Origin: Melastoma dodecandrum
Lineage: Eukaryota > Streptophyta > Magnoliopsida > Myrtales > Melastomataceae
DNA: 64,000 bases
Direction: 5' to 3'
NCBI GenBank assembly: GCA_029817715.1
Contig: JARUPY010000398.1
Coordinates: 1,302,001 to 1,366,000, forward strand
Shown: one piece after another, positions 35,540 to 44,259 of the stretch
Layout of the letters: every line of letters begins with the position of its first letter
How positions within the stretch are numbered: the first letter of the stretch is position 1
Notes under the pieces: generated by a model
What the model was told of the DNA's origin: nothing
Database searches by the model: none
The model's input: only the letters and a program-made list of their open reading frames with translations
Made by a program: the position numbers and the translations under genes

Positions 35540-36123
35540 AGGAGGGCAGCCTCATCTCCGCGCTCGTCGCCTGCCTCGTCGTCGTGCTGGTCGCCGGGCT
35601 GACGCATCTTCTGGCGATCCTCATTCTTCCGGACGTCGCCACGAAGGATGCCTACACGCTGATCGCCGCGCGGGACGCGACGGCGAATCGCATGGTGCTT
35701 CTGCCGCCGAGCCGGCCGGGCGATACGCTGATCCCGTTCCGCGACCCCGCCGTCGTCCAGGGCGTCTGCCTCTACGATGTCACGGCGGCGCCGGTCCGCG
35801 TGCGCGCCGACGTCGAGCCGGGTCGCCTGCTGACGCTGTCGTTCCGCACCCCGGACGGCAAGATCTTCTATTCGATGACGGATCGCGCGGCTTTGCACGA
35901 CAAGATCGACATTCGCCTCGTCACGCAGGCGCAGCTCGACGCGATCGAGGCGACCGACAACGAGGACGAAGGGCTGCCGGAAGAGCTTCGGCTGAAGGCG
36001 CCCGGCGCCAAAGGATTGCTGGTCGTCACCGCGCTCGTCGCGCGGCCTCAGGAGGCGTCCGCTGCGGCGGACAGGGTCAAGGCGGTGACCTGCGCGCGCG
36101 AGCCGCTGGCGCCACCCTCGTGA
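35536..36123 (+). CDS. DUF1254-like membrane-anchored protein
   Basis: A 195-residue protein with an N-terminal helix (LISALVACLVVVLVAGLTHLLAILIL) and a periplasmic domain beginning DAYTLIAARDAT and containing DPAVVQGVCLYDVTAAPVRVRADV. It resembles the DUF1254 partner of DUF1214 proteins found next to PBP genes in rhizobia, though similarity is judged by eye. The start ATG overlaps the upstream stop (ATGA), so both are co-translated and may form a complex. Confidence 0.7.
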   Translation: MKEGSLISALVACLVVVLVAGLTHLLAILILPDVATKDAYTLIAARDATANRMVLLPPSRPGDTLIPFRDPAVVQGVCLYDVTAAPVRVRADVEPGRLLTLSFRTPDGKIFYSMTDRAALHDKIDIRLVTQAQLDAIEATDNEDEGLPEELRLKAPGAKGLLVVTALVARPQEASAAADRVKAVTCAREPLAPPS

Positions 36124-36144
36124 AACAACCCTTTCGAGTCAGCT

Positions 36145-36357
36145 TCAGAGCGTGATGGCGGCGCGCTGCAGGTCGGACGGCTTGGCGGCCTTGTCCGCCC
36201 GGCGCCCGCGCACGGGTTGAGTCGGCGCGGGTATAGCGTCGTCGTAGCGGTAGTAGCGCACGCCCGTGAAGAAAAGGATCTCGGCGCTGCCGCCGTCCGC
36301 ACGCGGCGCGCGGGCGGTCACCTCGTTCGGACGCGTCATGACGATGAGATCACCCAT
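36145..36357 (-). CDS. small conserved-looking protein
   Basis: A 70-residue basic protein (GGSAEILFFTGVRYYRYDD). It has no recognised domain, but its neat ILFFTGVRYYRYDD core, clean codon use and convergent position 21 bases from the DUF1254-like stop suggest a real gene. No function can be assigned. Confidence 0.55.
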   Translation of the reverse strand: MGDLIVMTRPNEVTARAPRADGGSAEILFFTGVRYYRYDDAIPAPTQPVRGRRADKAAKPSDLQRAAITL

Positions 36358-36481
36358 CTGGCGGCTCCGTGATGCTGCGCGCCTGCCTCCTCGCGCCCCT
36401 CACTTTCGCCGTCACGCGGTTAACGATTCCTTGCCGCCGCGACGAAGATCCACCGCGTGGCAAAAAGGTCTCGGAAAACCC

Positions 36482-36823
36482 TTAGGCGACGATGTCGAGA
36501 AAGATCGCATCGCCCCGGCACTCGACCTCGACGATCCAGATGTCGTCGTCGACCGCGCGGGCGCGACGCAGGCGCTCCTCGGCGGCGTCCGGCGTGAGCG
36601 TGTCGTCCTTATGGATGCGGATGAAGCGCCGGCTGCCCGCCTCCATCCCGTCGTCCGATTGCGGGGCCGGACCGTAGACGACGGCCCGACCATCGAGACG
36701 ATCGTGCTTCACGTAGATGCCGCCGGCTTCGGCGGCGCCGCGGCGGCGCAGAACCGCGGTCAGCCCCGCGACGTCGCACCGGCGGAGGTAGGCCGAGACC
36801 CAAAAATCCGATCGTAAACGCAT
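36482..36823 (-). CDS. DUF1491-family protein
   Basis: A 113-residue protein starting MRLRSDFWVSAYLRRCD, followed by GIYVKHDRLDGRAVVYGPAPQ, RRFIRIHKDDTLTPDAAEERL and a C-terminal DDDIWIVEVECRGDAIFLD; these match the DUF1491 family common in Rhizobiales. No function is known. The ATG at 36823 is picked because the upstream 46 codons are not family-like. It is divergent from the M20 peptidase gene (109 bases). Confidence 0.85.
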   Translation of the reverse strand: MRLRSDFWVSAYLRRCDVAGLTAVLRRRGAAEAGGIYVKHDRLDGRAVVYGPAPQSDDGMEAGSRRFIRIHKDDTLTPDAAEERLRRARAVDDDIWIVEVECRGDAIFLDIVA

Positions 36824-36932
36824 CTGCGGGCACTTTCTGCGCGAACCTTCGGTTTTGCCCGAGGCTCGATTCGAATTATGGAGGCGAGACCGGCCGCGGA
36901 CATGACCGGCCGTCCCCGACGCAGGAGAGTTT

Positions 36933-38315
36933 ATGGCCGCGCTCGACACGGTGCTTGCCAAGATCGACCAGAACCTCGAGGCCGCGATCGGCCGCCTGTT
37001 CGAGTTCGTGGCGATCCCCTCCGTCTCGACGGATCCGGCCTATAAGCCCGAATGCGCCCGCGCCGCGCAATGGGCGGCCGCGGAGCTGACGCGCATCGGC
37101 TTCGAGGCGAGCGTCCGCGAGACGGCCGGCCAACCGATGGTCGTCGCCAAGGCCAAGGCCGGCCGCCCCGACGTGCCGCACGTGCTCTTCTACGGCCATT
37201 ACGACGTGCAGCCGGCCGATCCGCTCGAGCTTTGGGAGACCCCACCCTTCGAGGCGCGCCGCGCCAGCGGACCCAACGGGGAGCAGATCGTCGGGCGCGG
37301 CACCGCGGACGACAAGGGCCAGCTCCTGACCTTCCTCGAGGCCTGCCGTGCCTTCAAGGAGACAGGCGACTTGCCTTGCCACATCATCGTGCTGCTCGAG
37401 GGCGAGGAGGAGAGCGGTTCGCCCTCGCTGCCGGCCTTCCTCGACACCAACAAGGCGGAGTTGCGCGCCGACATGGCGCTCGTCTGCGACACGCTGATGT
37501 GGGACGCCAAGACTCCGGCCATCACGACGATGCTACGCGGCATGGTGCTCGAGGAGGTCATCGTCCACGGGCCGAACCGCGACCTGCATTCCGGCATGTT
37601 CGGAGGGCCGGCGATCAACCCCATCCGCGTGCTCTCGCGGATCATCGCCGACCTGCACGACGACCGAGGCCGCGTGACGATCCCGGGCTTCTACGACGAC
37701 GTCGTCGAGCTGCCGCAGGAGATCGCGGACCAGTGGCACGACCTGCACTTCGACGGCATGAAGTTTCTCGACGATGTTGGCCTTTCGGTGCCGGCCGGCG
37801 AGCAGGATCGCAGCGTGCTCGAGATGCTTTGGTCTCGTCCCACGTGCGAGATCAACGGAATCGTCGGCGGCTACACGGCGAAGGGCACAAAGACCGTGCT
37901 GCCAGCGCAGGCCAGCGCCAAATTTTCCTTTCGCCTCGTCGCCAAGCAGAACCCGGGGAAGATCGTCGATACCTTCCGCGACTTCGTGCGCGAGCGCCTG
38001 CCCGCCGACTGCGGTGCGGACTTCCTTTCGCACGGCGCCTCGCCGGCGATCTCGCTGCCCTTCGCGTCCGAGATCCTCAACCGCGCGCGGCGCGCCCTGC
38101 ATGCCGAATGGGGCGAGGAGCCGGTGCTCGCGGGGTGCGGCGGCTCGATCCCGATCGTCGGCTCGTTCAAGAGTGCGCTGAGGATGGACTCGCTGATGAT
38201 CGGATTTAGCCTGGACGACGACCGCATCCATTCGCCGAACGAGAAATACGAGATGACCTCGTTCCACAAGGGCGCGCGCTCCTGGGCGCGCGTGCTGGCG
38301 GCCCTCTCGAGCTGA
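36933..38315 (+). CDS. M20-family dipeptidase / metallopeptidase
   Basis: A 460-residue zinc peptidase. Metal ligands can be read as His89 and Asp126 (FYGHYDVQPAD and GTADDKG) with the catalytic glutamate pair in EGEEESGSPS. A lid dimerisation domain occupies about residues 200-360, and the C-terminal His lies in DRIHSPNEKYE. The family hydrolyses dipeptides or N-acyl amino acids; substrate unknown. AGGAGAG upstream supports the ATG. It converges on murJ with 7 bases between stops. Confidence 0.92.
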   Translation: MAALDTVLAKIDQNLEAAIGRLFEFVAIPSVSTDPAYKPECARAAQWAAAELTRIGFEASVRETAGQPMVVAKAKAGRPDVPHVLFYGHYDVQPADPLELWETPPFEARRASGPNGEQIVGRGTADDKGQLLTFLEACRAFKETGDLPCHIIVLLEGEEESGSPSLPAFLDTNKAELRADMALVCDTLMWDAKTPAITTMLRGMVLEEVIVHGPNRDLHSGMFGGPAINPIRVLSRIIADLHDDRGRVTIPGFYDDVVELPQEIADQWHDLHFDGMKFLDDVGLSVPAGEQDRSVLEMLWSRPTCEINGIVGGYTAKGTKTVLPAQASAKFSFRLVAKQNPGKIVDTFRDFVRERLPADCGADFLSHGASPAISLPFASEILNRARRALHAEWGEEPVLAGCGGSIPIVGSFKSALRMDSLMIGFSLDDDRIHSPNEKYEMTSFHKGARSWARVLAALSS

Positions 38316-38322
38316 CCGCGGC

Positions 38323-39879
38323 TCAGACGAGCTTCGTGCGCCAGAGCGAGCGCTTCGGCCACGGCAGATCGATGCCGAACGCCTTCAGAACGGCCGCGAG
38401 CACGCCGGCATAGACGAGCGCGCCGGCGATCGCGACCAGCATCACCGTCGCCTCGATCTGGAAGCGCGGCAGGTGGACCGTCACGACGAGCGCGAGCCCC
38501 GGGCCCGTCAAAGTGACGAGCGCGAGCGCGAACGAAGCGAGGGCCGCCGCTGCACCGATGCGCCCGAGCAGGACGTCCGGACGCATCTCGTCGCGGCGCA
38601 CCGCGAGATAGACGAGGAGGCCGAGGTTCAGCCATGCGCCGGCCGCGGTCGCTGTCGCGAGGCCCACCGCGCCGAGCGGGCGGAAGAGCACGAGCTTCAG
38701 CGCGATGTTGAAGGCGAAGGCCGCGAGCGTGACGAGCATCGGCGTGCGCGTGTCCCCCCGTGCCAGGAAGCTCGCGGTGGCGGAGCGGATGAGGACGATC
38801 GCCATCAGGCCGAAGCCATACGCTTCGAGCACGGCGGCCGAGGCATCGGCGGCGCGCCCGGAAAAGGCGCCGTGCTGGAACACCGCGCGCATGATCCATT
38901 CCGGCATCATGATGAAGGCGACGAAGAAGGGTGCGGTGGTGACGATCGAGATCGCCGCAGTGCGGTTCTGCGCATGGAAGGCCGCGCCTATGTTGCCGGC
39001 CGCGATGCGCCGGCTCATCTCGGGCAGCAGCACCGTGCCCGCCGCGATGCCGATGACGCCGAGCGGCAGCTGGTACATCCGGTCGGCGTAATAGATCGAG
39101 GAGACGCTTCCCGTCGGCAGCATCGACCCGATGATCGTGTCCGCGAAGATGGCGATCTGCGTGCCCGCGGAGCCGATGACGGCGGGCGTGAGGCGAACGA
39201 AGAAACGCTTCACGTCGTCCGTGAGCGCGGGCGCCGCGAACTGCTCGAGAATCCCGGCCCGCCAGGAGGCATAGCCCGTCATCATCATCTGCATGACGCC
39301 GGACACGACGGTGCCCCAACTCGCCGCGATGCCGGCGTTCGGGAACAGAAAGGCGAAAGTCAGGAAAAGGATCGTCGTGACGTTGAGGAGGACCGGAGCG
39401 AACGCCGCAGCGGCGAAATAGCCGTTCGCGTTGAGCGTCCCCTGCTGCAGCGTGTTGACGCTGATGAAGAGGAGATAGGGAAACGTGATCCGCGTCATCG
39501 TCACGGTCAGGGCGAACTTCTCGGGATCGTGGCGGAAGCCCGGGGCGAGGAGGTCGACGAAAGCGGGCATGAAGGCCCAGGCGAGCGCCAGCACCACGAT
39601 CTGCGAGGCGACGAGGATCGTGAAGATCTGGCTCGAGAAGGCATGCGCCGGCTCGGGACCCTGGCGCTCCAGAACCTGCGCGTAGGACGGCACGTAGGCG
39701 GCGTTGAAGGCGCCCTCGCCGAAGATCGCGCGGAAATGGTTGGGCAGCCGGAAGGCGACGAAGAACGCATCGGCGAGCAGGCCGCCGCCGACCACGCCGC
39801 TCAGCACGATATCGCGCAGAAAGCCGGTCGCGCGGGACAGCAACGTGAAGCCGCCGACCGAGAGCAGCGACCTATACAT
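38323..39879 (-). CDS. murJ: lipid II flippase MurJ (MviN)
   Basis: A 518-residue MATE-like transporter with fourteen predicted helices. The N-terminus LLSVGGFTLLSRATGFLRDIVLSGVVGGG is typical of MurJ, as is FRLPNHFRAIFGEGAFNAAYVPSY. It moves undecaprenyl-linked lipid II across the inner membrane. It is 5 bases after the stop of the upstream glycosyltransferase, so the two are co-transcribed. Confidence 0.96.
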   Translation of the reverse strand: MYRSLLSVGGFTLLSRATGFLRDIVLSGVVGGGLLADAFFVAFRLPNHFRAIFGEGAFNAAYVPSYAQVLERQGPEPAHAFSSQIFTILVASQIVVLALAWAFMPAFVDLLAPGFRHDPEKFALTVTMTRITFPYLLFISVNTLQQGTLNANGYFAAAAFAPVLLNVTTILFLTFAFLFPNAGIAASWGTVVSGVMQMMMTGYASWRAGILEQFAAPALTDDVKRFFVRLTPAVIGSAGTQIAIFADTIIGSMLPTGSVSSIYYADRMYQLPLGVIGIAAGTVLLPEMSRRIAAGNIGAAFHAQNRTAAISIVTTAPFFVAFIMMPEWIMRAVFQHGAFSGRAADASAAVLEAYGFGLMAIVLIRSATASFLARGDTRTPMLVTLAAFAFNIALKLVLFRPLGAVGLATATAAGAWLNLGLLVYLAVRRDEMRPDVLLGRIGAAAALASFALALVTLTGPGLALVVTVHLPRFQIEATVMLVAIAGALVYAGVLAAVLKAFGIDLPWPKRSLWRTKLV

Positions 39880-39884
39880 GGCTG

Positions 39885-40907
39885 TCAGCCATGCGGTTCG
39901 AGGCCCGGGCGCGCCGCCCCGAACCCGACCGGCGACGTGTCGTAGCCCGGCGTCCGCGCACAGCCGACGCGCTGTTCGACGATATACAAGGGGCGTCCCT
40001 TCACCTCGGCGAAGATGCGGCCGACATATTCGCCCAAGACGCCGAGCGAGAGAAGTTGCACGCCGGCAAGGAACGTGACCGACACGATCAGCGAGGCAAA
40101 ACCCGGCACGTCGACGCCGGACACCAGCGTATCACCGACGAAATAAACCGCGCCGGCAAGCGAGAGCACCGAGATGATGGTGCCGACGTAGGTCCACACC
40201 ATCAGCGGGAGCGTCGAGAAGGACATCAGGCCGTCGAGCGCGAAACGCGTCAGCTTGCGATAGCTGAACTTTGACTGCCCGTGTGCCCGCTCTTCGACCA
40301 CGAAGGGCACCCCGATCGACTTGAAGCCGATCCAGGCGTAGAGCCCCTTGTTGAAACGCGCTCGCTCTCGCAGCGCGCGCAGCGCAGCGACCGCCTGTGC
40401 GTCCAGCAGCCGGAAATCGCCAGCGCCCTCGGGTAGCCGCGTTTCGCCGAAAGAGCCGAATATCTTGTAGAAGCGCTGCGTCAGGGCGCGCCGCAGCGGG
40501 CTGTCCGCGCTGCGGTCGATGCGCTGGCCGTAGACGTTCTTGTAGCCTTCGCGCCATTTGGCGACGAAGGTCTCGATCATCTCGGGCGGGTGCTGGAGAT
40601 CGGCATCGATGATGATGCTGGCGCGCCCGACGGCCTGGTCGAGGCCGGCCGCGATCGCGACCTCCTTGCCGAAGTTGCGGCTGAAGGAGACGGCGCCGAC
40701 GCGCGGATCATGCCCCGAGACGCGGGCAATCGCCGCGAGCGTCGCATCCGTCGATCCATCGTCCACGAAGAGGATCTCGTAGCTCGCGACGCAGCGCTCG
40801 AGGATCGGCTGCAGGCGCGCCAGCAGCGGCTCGATATTGTCCGCCTCGTTGAGGACGGGCACGATGACGGATACGTCCGGTCGCGCAGGCTCGGCAGTCG
40901 TCGTCAT
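39885..40907 (-). CDS. GT2 membrane glycosyltransferase (ArnC/GtrB/DolP-Man synthase type)
   Basis: A 340-residue enzyme: VSVIVPVLNEADNIEPLL, FVDDGSTDAT, AAGLDQAVGRASIIIDADLQHPP, and a catalytic ED-like GDFRLLDAQ, then two C-terminal helices (about 225-285). It transfers a sugar from a nucleotide donor to a polyprenyl phosphate. Directly upstream of murJ by 5 bases. The likely partner lipid is undecaprenyl-phosphate, an inference from family and context. Confidence 0.9.
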   Translation of the reverse strand: MTTTAEPARPDVSVIVPVLNEADNIEPLLARLQPILERCVASYEILFVDDGSTDATLAAIARVSGHDPRVGAVSFSRNFGKEVAIAAGLDQAVGRASIIIDADLQHPPEMIETFVAKWREGYKNVYGQRIDRSADSPLRRALTQRFYKIFGSFGETRLPEGAGDFRLLDAQAVAALRALRERARFNKGLYAWIGFKSIGVPFVVEERAHGQSKFSYRKLTRFALDGLMSFSTLPLMVWTYVGTIISVLSLAGAVYFVGDTLVSGVDVPGFASLIVSVTFLAGVQLLSLGVLGEYVGRIFAEVKGRPLYIVEQRVGCARTPGYDTSPVGFGAARPGLEPHG

Positions 40908-41051
40908 CGATTCCCAGGCTCATCACGCCGGCGCTTCCCTTGAGCGGCGGCCCCCGAACATCATAAGCCCATGCGGTGGCGCCCGAAACACCGGGTGCGA
41001 TCTGGCGATGACGCTACCTCATCGCGCTTTAACGGAGCCTGAAGCCCGCCG

Positions 41052-41885
41052 ATGGCCGCCCCGCGCACTTTCTGCCTCTGCGCCGATGATTACGCGATGA
41101 CGCCCGGCGTCAGCCGCGGCATCCGCGAGGCGATCGACGCGGGCGCCGTCACCGCGACGAGCGTCATGACGACGTCGCCCTGGTGGCCGGACGAAGGGCC
41201 GCGATTGGCACCGTACCGCGCGGATGCCTCTCTCGGGCTCCACATCAATCTCACGCAAGGAGCGCCGCTGGCGCCGATGCCGAGGCTTGCGCCGGACGGG
41301 CGCCTGCCGGACATCGGCACGCTGCTGCACCGGTCGCGCTCGGGTCGACTGCCGATCGAGGAGATCGGCGCCGAGATCGAGCGCCAGTTCCTGCGCTTCG
41401 TCTCTGTCATGGGCCATCCGCCGGACCACGTCGACGGCCATCAGCACGTTCATGTGCTCGGGGGCATCCGCGCAGCGATGCTGGAGGTGCTCACCCGCCA
41501 CGCCTTCGCCGGCTGGGTGCGCGACAGCTCCGATCAGCCGCTCCGCATCGTGCGGCGATGGAGCCAACTCAAGAAAGCCATCGGCGTCGCCGTCCTTGCC
41601 AACGGCTTCGCGGAAGACACGCGACGCGCCGGGCTCGCCACGAACCGGGGGTTCGCGGGTTTCTCCGCCTTCGAGCAGGAGCGTCGCTATTCGGACGAGT
41701 TCCGCCGCTTCCTCATCGCGCCGGGTCCGCGCCATCTCGTCATGTGCCATCCCGGCTATGCGGATGATGCTCTGCGCGGCCTCGATCCGGTCGTCGCGAG
41801 GCGGGAGCAGGAACTCGCGTTCCTGCTGTCAGCCGAGTTTCGAGAGGCCTGCGACGCGGCCCAGATGCGTCCGGCGCTTCTTTAG
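41052..41885 (+). CDS. YdjC/ChbG-HpnK family carbohydrate deacetylase
   Basis: A 277-residue TIM-like deacetylase. Metal/catalytic motifs: FCLCADDYAMTPGVSRGI (paired Asp), GLHINLTQG, DHVDGHQHVHVL (His pair), CHPGY near the end. HpnK acts in hopanoid maturation and ChbG on chitooligosaccharides; no hopanoid gene is adjacent, so the substrate is open. Divergent from the glycosyltransferase gene (144 bases between starts), so a lipid-linked sugar is plausible. Confidence 0.85.
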   Translation: MAAPRTFCLCADDYAMTPGVSRGIREAIDAGAVTATSVMTTSPWWPDEGPRLAPYRADASLGLHINLTQGAPLAPMPRLAPDGRLPDIGTLLHRSRSGRLPIEEIGAEIERQFLRFVSVMGHPPDHVDGHQHVHVLGGIRAAMLEVLTRHAFAGWVRDSSDQPLRIVRRWSQLKKAIGVAVLANGFAEDTRRAGLATNRGFAGFSAFEQERRYSDEFRRFLIAPGPRHLVMCHPGYADDALRGLDPVVARREQELAFLLSAEFREACDAAQMRPALL

Positions 41886-41907
41886 AACGCAGACCGAGGA
41901 GGCCGCC

Positions 41908-42504
41908 TCAGGCGGCCTTGGCGTGCAGCTCCTCGACGTATTCCCAGTTCACCAGGTTGTCGAGGAACGCCTTCAGATAGTCTGGGCGGCGATTGCGATA
42001 GTCGATGTAATAAGAGTGCTCCCAGACATCGACGCCGAGAATCGGCAGGCCGCCGTGTACGAGCGGGTTCTCGCCGTTCGGCGTCTTCATGATCTGGAGC
42101 TTGCCGTCCTTGACGGCGAGCCAGGCCCAGCCCGAGCCGAACTGACCCACGCCCGCCTGAACGAAGTCCTCCTTGAACTTGTCATACGACCCGAAGGCGT
42201 CATTGATCGCCTTCTCGATGCTGCCCGGCGGCTTGCCGCCGCCGTTCGGCTTCATCCACTTCCAGAAATGGGTGTGGTTGTAGTGCTGGCCGGCGTTGTT
42301 GAAGAGCGCGGCGTTCTTGCCGTGGGACTCCTTGACGATCTCCTCGAGCGACTTTCCCTCAAGCCCGCTGTCTTTCAGCAGATTATTACCCGCCGTCACG
42401 TATGCTTGATGATGCTTGTCGTGATGAAACTCCAGTGTCTCCTTGGACATATAGGGCTGGAGCGCATCGTGCGCATAAGGCAGCGGCGGCAGTTCGAACG
42501 ACAT
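41908..42504 (-). CDS. sodB: iron superoxide dismutase
   Basis: A 198-residue Fe/Mn superoxide dismutase. Metal ligands are His27 (FHHDKHH), His77 (NHT), Asp159 and His163 (DVWEHSYY). Residues Q73 near QHYNHT and the sequence GSGWAWL fit the Fe type. It dismutates superoxide. GAGGAGC before the ATG and the conserved MSFELPPLPYAHDAL start decide 42504 over the longer frame. It is convergent with the deacetylase gene. Confidence 0.95.
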   Translation of the reverse strand: MSFELPPLPYAHDALQPYMSKETLEFHHDKHHQAYVTAGNNLLKDSGLEGKSLEEIVKESHGKNAALFNNAGQHYNHTHFWKWMKPNGGGKPPGSIEKAINDAFGSYDKFKEDFVQAGVGQFGSGWAWLAVKDGKLQIMKTPNGENPLVHGGLPILGVDVWEHSYYIDYRNRRPDYLKAFLDNLVNWEYVEELHAKAA

Positions 42505-42624
42505 GAAGGGCTCCTCGAGGGTCTCGCGACGCGGGCGGCGCTGCGCGAAGGTTAGGTAGGCAAGCCCGAGCGGGCCGGCAACCATCCGCCTTCTTAACGC
42601 CCCGGAAAAGAGTTTCTGCTGTTT

Positions 42625-42653
42625 TTGCAAGTCTTCCGCGTCACGGATAGATT
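42625..42653 (+). promoter_or_regulatory. candidate sigma70-like promoter for the Pro/Glu-rich membrane protein
   Basis: TTGCAA at 42625-42630 and TAGATT at 42648-42653 are spaced by 17 bases, each matching four of six consensus positions. The predicted start site falls within a few bases of the ATG at 42661, so a leaderless transcript is possible. Confidence 0.4.
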
Positions 42654-42660
42654 GTCCTTG

Positions 42661-43578
42661 ATGATGAGTGTGTTGCGCCGCGTCTCAGGCGTATTCGAGG
42701 ACCGCATGGCTTATCTCGTCCTCGCCGTCGGCGGTCTGACGACCACGATCGGCCTGTTTCTTCTCGCAACGGGCTTTCCGGTGATCGAGATCGAGCGTGG
42801 CTGGGCGACCGTGATCGCCGGCGCGACTCTCACGGCCGGCGGCCTCGTCACGACGTCGCTCGGCCTCGTGCTTCAGTCGCTCGCCGGCTTGCGCCGGACC
42901 ATGGGTCATCAGGCTGCGGCAAACGCCGCGCCGGTCCCGATCGAGCCCTCGCCACCCGCACCGATCCTTCCCCTGCCCGCTTCGCCGCGAGCGGAGCCTC
43001 CGGTGGAGACCGAAGCCGAGAAGCCGGAGCATCAGGGTTTCGACCAATCTCCGCCGGCGGATGCGCTTTTCGACGCCCCCGCGCGCGAACCCGAGGTCCA
43101 CGAGCCGACCCCCGCGACGCTCGCACCGGAGAATACGACGACCGCCTCAATGGAGGCCGGCCATTACGTAGAGGAAGAAATGCCTTCGGAGCGGCACGGA
43201 ACGGCTCCCGCGCCGGTCGCCGCGCCCCTTCATCCGATCGGCGAGACGACCCCCGAGCCGGCCCTTCCGGCGGCGCCCGAACCTGACGTTCCGCACATCG
43301 CTCATGAGCCTGCGCCGGCGTCGGCACCCGACGTTCCGGACTGGCGCGACGACGCACCGACGGCGCGCTCGGAGCCGCTGGCAGAGGCACCGCGCCTCGA
43401 CGAGCCCGCCGCGGAGCCCCTGCTGCCCTCCGAGCCGACCAGCGCCGTAATCGGCCGTTACGAAGCGGATGGGACCTCGTACGTGATGTACGCGGATGGC
43501 TCGATCGAAGCACAGTCGCCGGCCGGCGTGTATCGATTCGCTTCGATGGCCGAGCTGAAAAGTTTCATCGAGGGATGA
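42661..43578 (+). CDS. two-helix membrane protein with long Pro/Ala/Glu region and conserved C-terminal motif
   Basis: A 305-residue protein (from the ATG at 42661): two helices near residues 15-65 (MAYLVLAVGGLTTTIGLFLL and WATVIAGATLTAGGLVTTSLGLVL), then about 190 disordered residues rich in Pro, Ala and Glu, and a compact C-terminal segment GRYEADGTSYVMYADGSIEA ending ASMAELKSFIEG. No family with a known role is recognised. ATGs at 42661 and 42664 lack a ribosome site; GAGGA before the ATG at 42706 would start at the first helix. It sits divergently to sodB. Confidence 0.75.
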   Translation: MMSVLRRVSGVFEDRMAYLVLAVGGLTTTIGLFLLATGFPVIEIERGWATVIAGATLTAGGLVTTSLGLVLQSLAGLRRTMGHQAAANAAPVPIEPSPPAPILPLPASPRAEPPVETEAEKPEHQGFDQSPPADALFDAPAREPEVHEPTPATLAPENTTTASMEAGHYVEEEMPSERHGTAPAPVAAPLHPIGETTPEPALPAAPEPDVPHIAHEPAPASAPDVPDWRDDAPTARSEPLAEAPRLDEPAAEPLLPSEPTSAVIGRYEADGTSYVMYADGSIEAQSPAGVYRFASMAELKSFIEG

Positions 43579-43654
43579 GCGCGCCCCTCCTTCGAGGGGT
43601 GCCCTAGCGATGCACTTGGGAAGTGTATATCCCTTCTTTACGGTTGAAAGTCCC

Positions 43655-43702
43655 CGAAATATTTCGCCGACGTCCTTGCTGGGATGAAAACTCTGATATA
43701 GA
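43655..43702 (+). promoter_or_regulatory. AT-rich mucR leader with palindrome and candidate -10
   Basis: CGAAATATTTCG (43655-43666) is a perfect 12-bp palindrome in a stretch of roughly 45-48 % GC by hand count (43621-43740), the least GC-rich part of this area. TATAGA at 43697-43702 may be a -10 box with a weak -35 (CTTGCT, 43675). MucR proteins bind AT-rich DNA and repress their own genes, so this fits autoregulation; inferred. Confidence 0.4.
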
Positions 43703-43842
43703 TCAGCCTTAATCACTTGATCGCTTTCGCCCTGCGACGGGGAGAGGCGAGTGGGGGTGCGGGAGTCCCGTTCTGGACGAACCGAGGACTTGTGTGCGGC
43801 CCGGCAAGAGAAAAGAAGTCGTCATTGAGGTTTTAGCGCACT

Positions 43843-44259
43843 ATGAGCGACACTGCAGGTTCTAACCATTACATTGAGCTCGCGGCCGACGTCGTTGCCG
43901 CCTATGTGAGCAACAATTCCGTGCCGCCGGCTGAATTGCCGACGCTCATCAAGGACATTTACGCCGCGCTGCATCGCGTCACCACCGAAACGAACGCCGC
44001 GCCCGCCGAAGCCCCGAAGCCGGCCGTTCCGACAAAGAAGTCGGTCACCGACGACTATATCGTCTGCCTGGAAGATGGCCGCAAGTTCAAGTCGCTGAAA
44101 CGGCACCTGCGGACGCAGTACAACATGTCTCCCGAGGAGTATCGGGAGAAATGGAGTCTTCCGGCCGACTATCCGATGGTCGCTCCGAATTACGCGAAGG
44201 CCCGCTCGAATCTTGCGAAGCAGATGGGACTCGGCCAACAGCGGCGCCGCCGCCGTTGA
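43843..44259 (+). CDS. mucR: MucR/Ros-family transcriptional regulator
   Basis: A 138-residue regulator. The N-terminal region ([24 protein letters not shown]) forms the oligomerisation helix pair; the DNA-binding part reads [16 protein letters not shown] then [21 protein letters not shown], the Ros-type zinc-finger region. Here Cys75 and His88 remain but the second Cys is Asp78 and the last His position is Gln92/Tyr93, so classical zinc binding is altered. MucR acts as an H-NS-like silencer of exopolysaccharide, motility and cell-cycle genes. It converges with sufE, stops abutting. Confidence 0.93.
   Translation: MSDTAGSNHYIELAADVVAAYVSNNSVPPAELPTLIKDIYAALHRVTTETNAAPAEAPKPAVPTKKSVTDDYIVCLEDGRKFKSLKRHLRTQYNMSPEEYREKWSLPADYPMVAPNYAKARSNLAKQMGLGQQRRRRR
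44236..44258. terminator. stem-loop at the mucR/sufE convergent junction
   Basis: CAAC-A-GCGGC and GCCGC-C-GTTG pair around GCC (nine pairs, one mismatch), overlapping the mucR 3' codons, just before the convergent sufE stop. No T tract is present, so any terminator role is weak. Confidence 0.3.
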
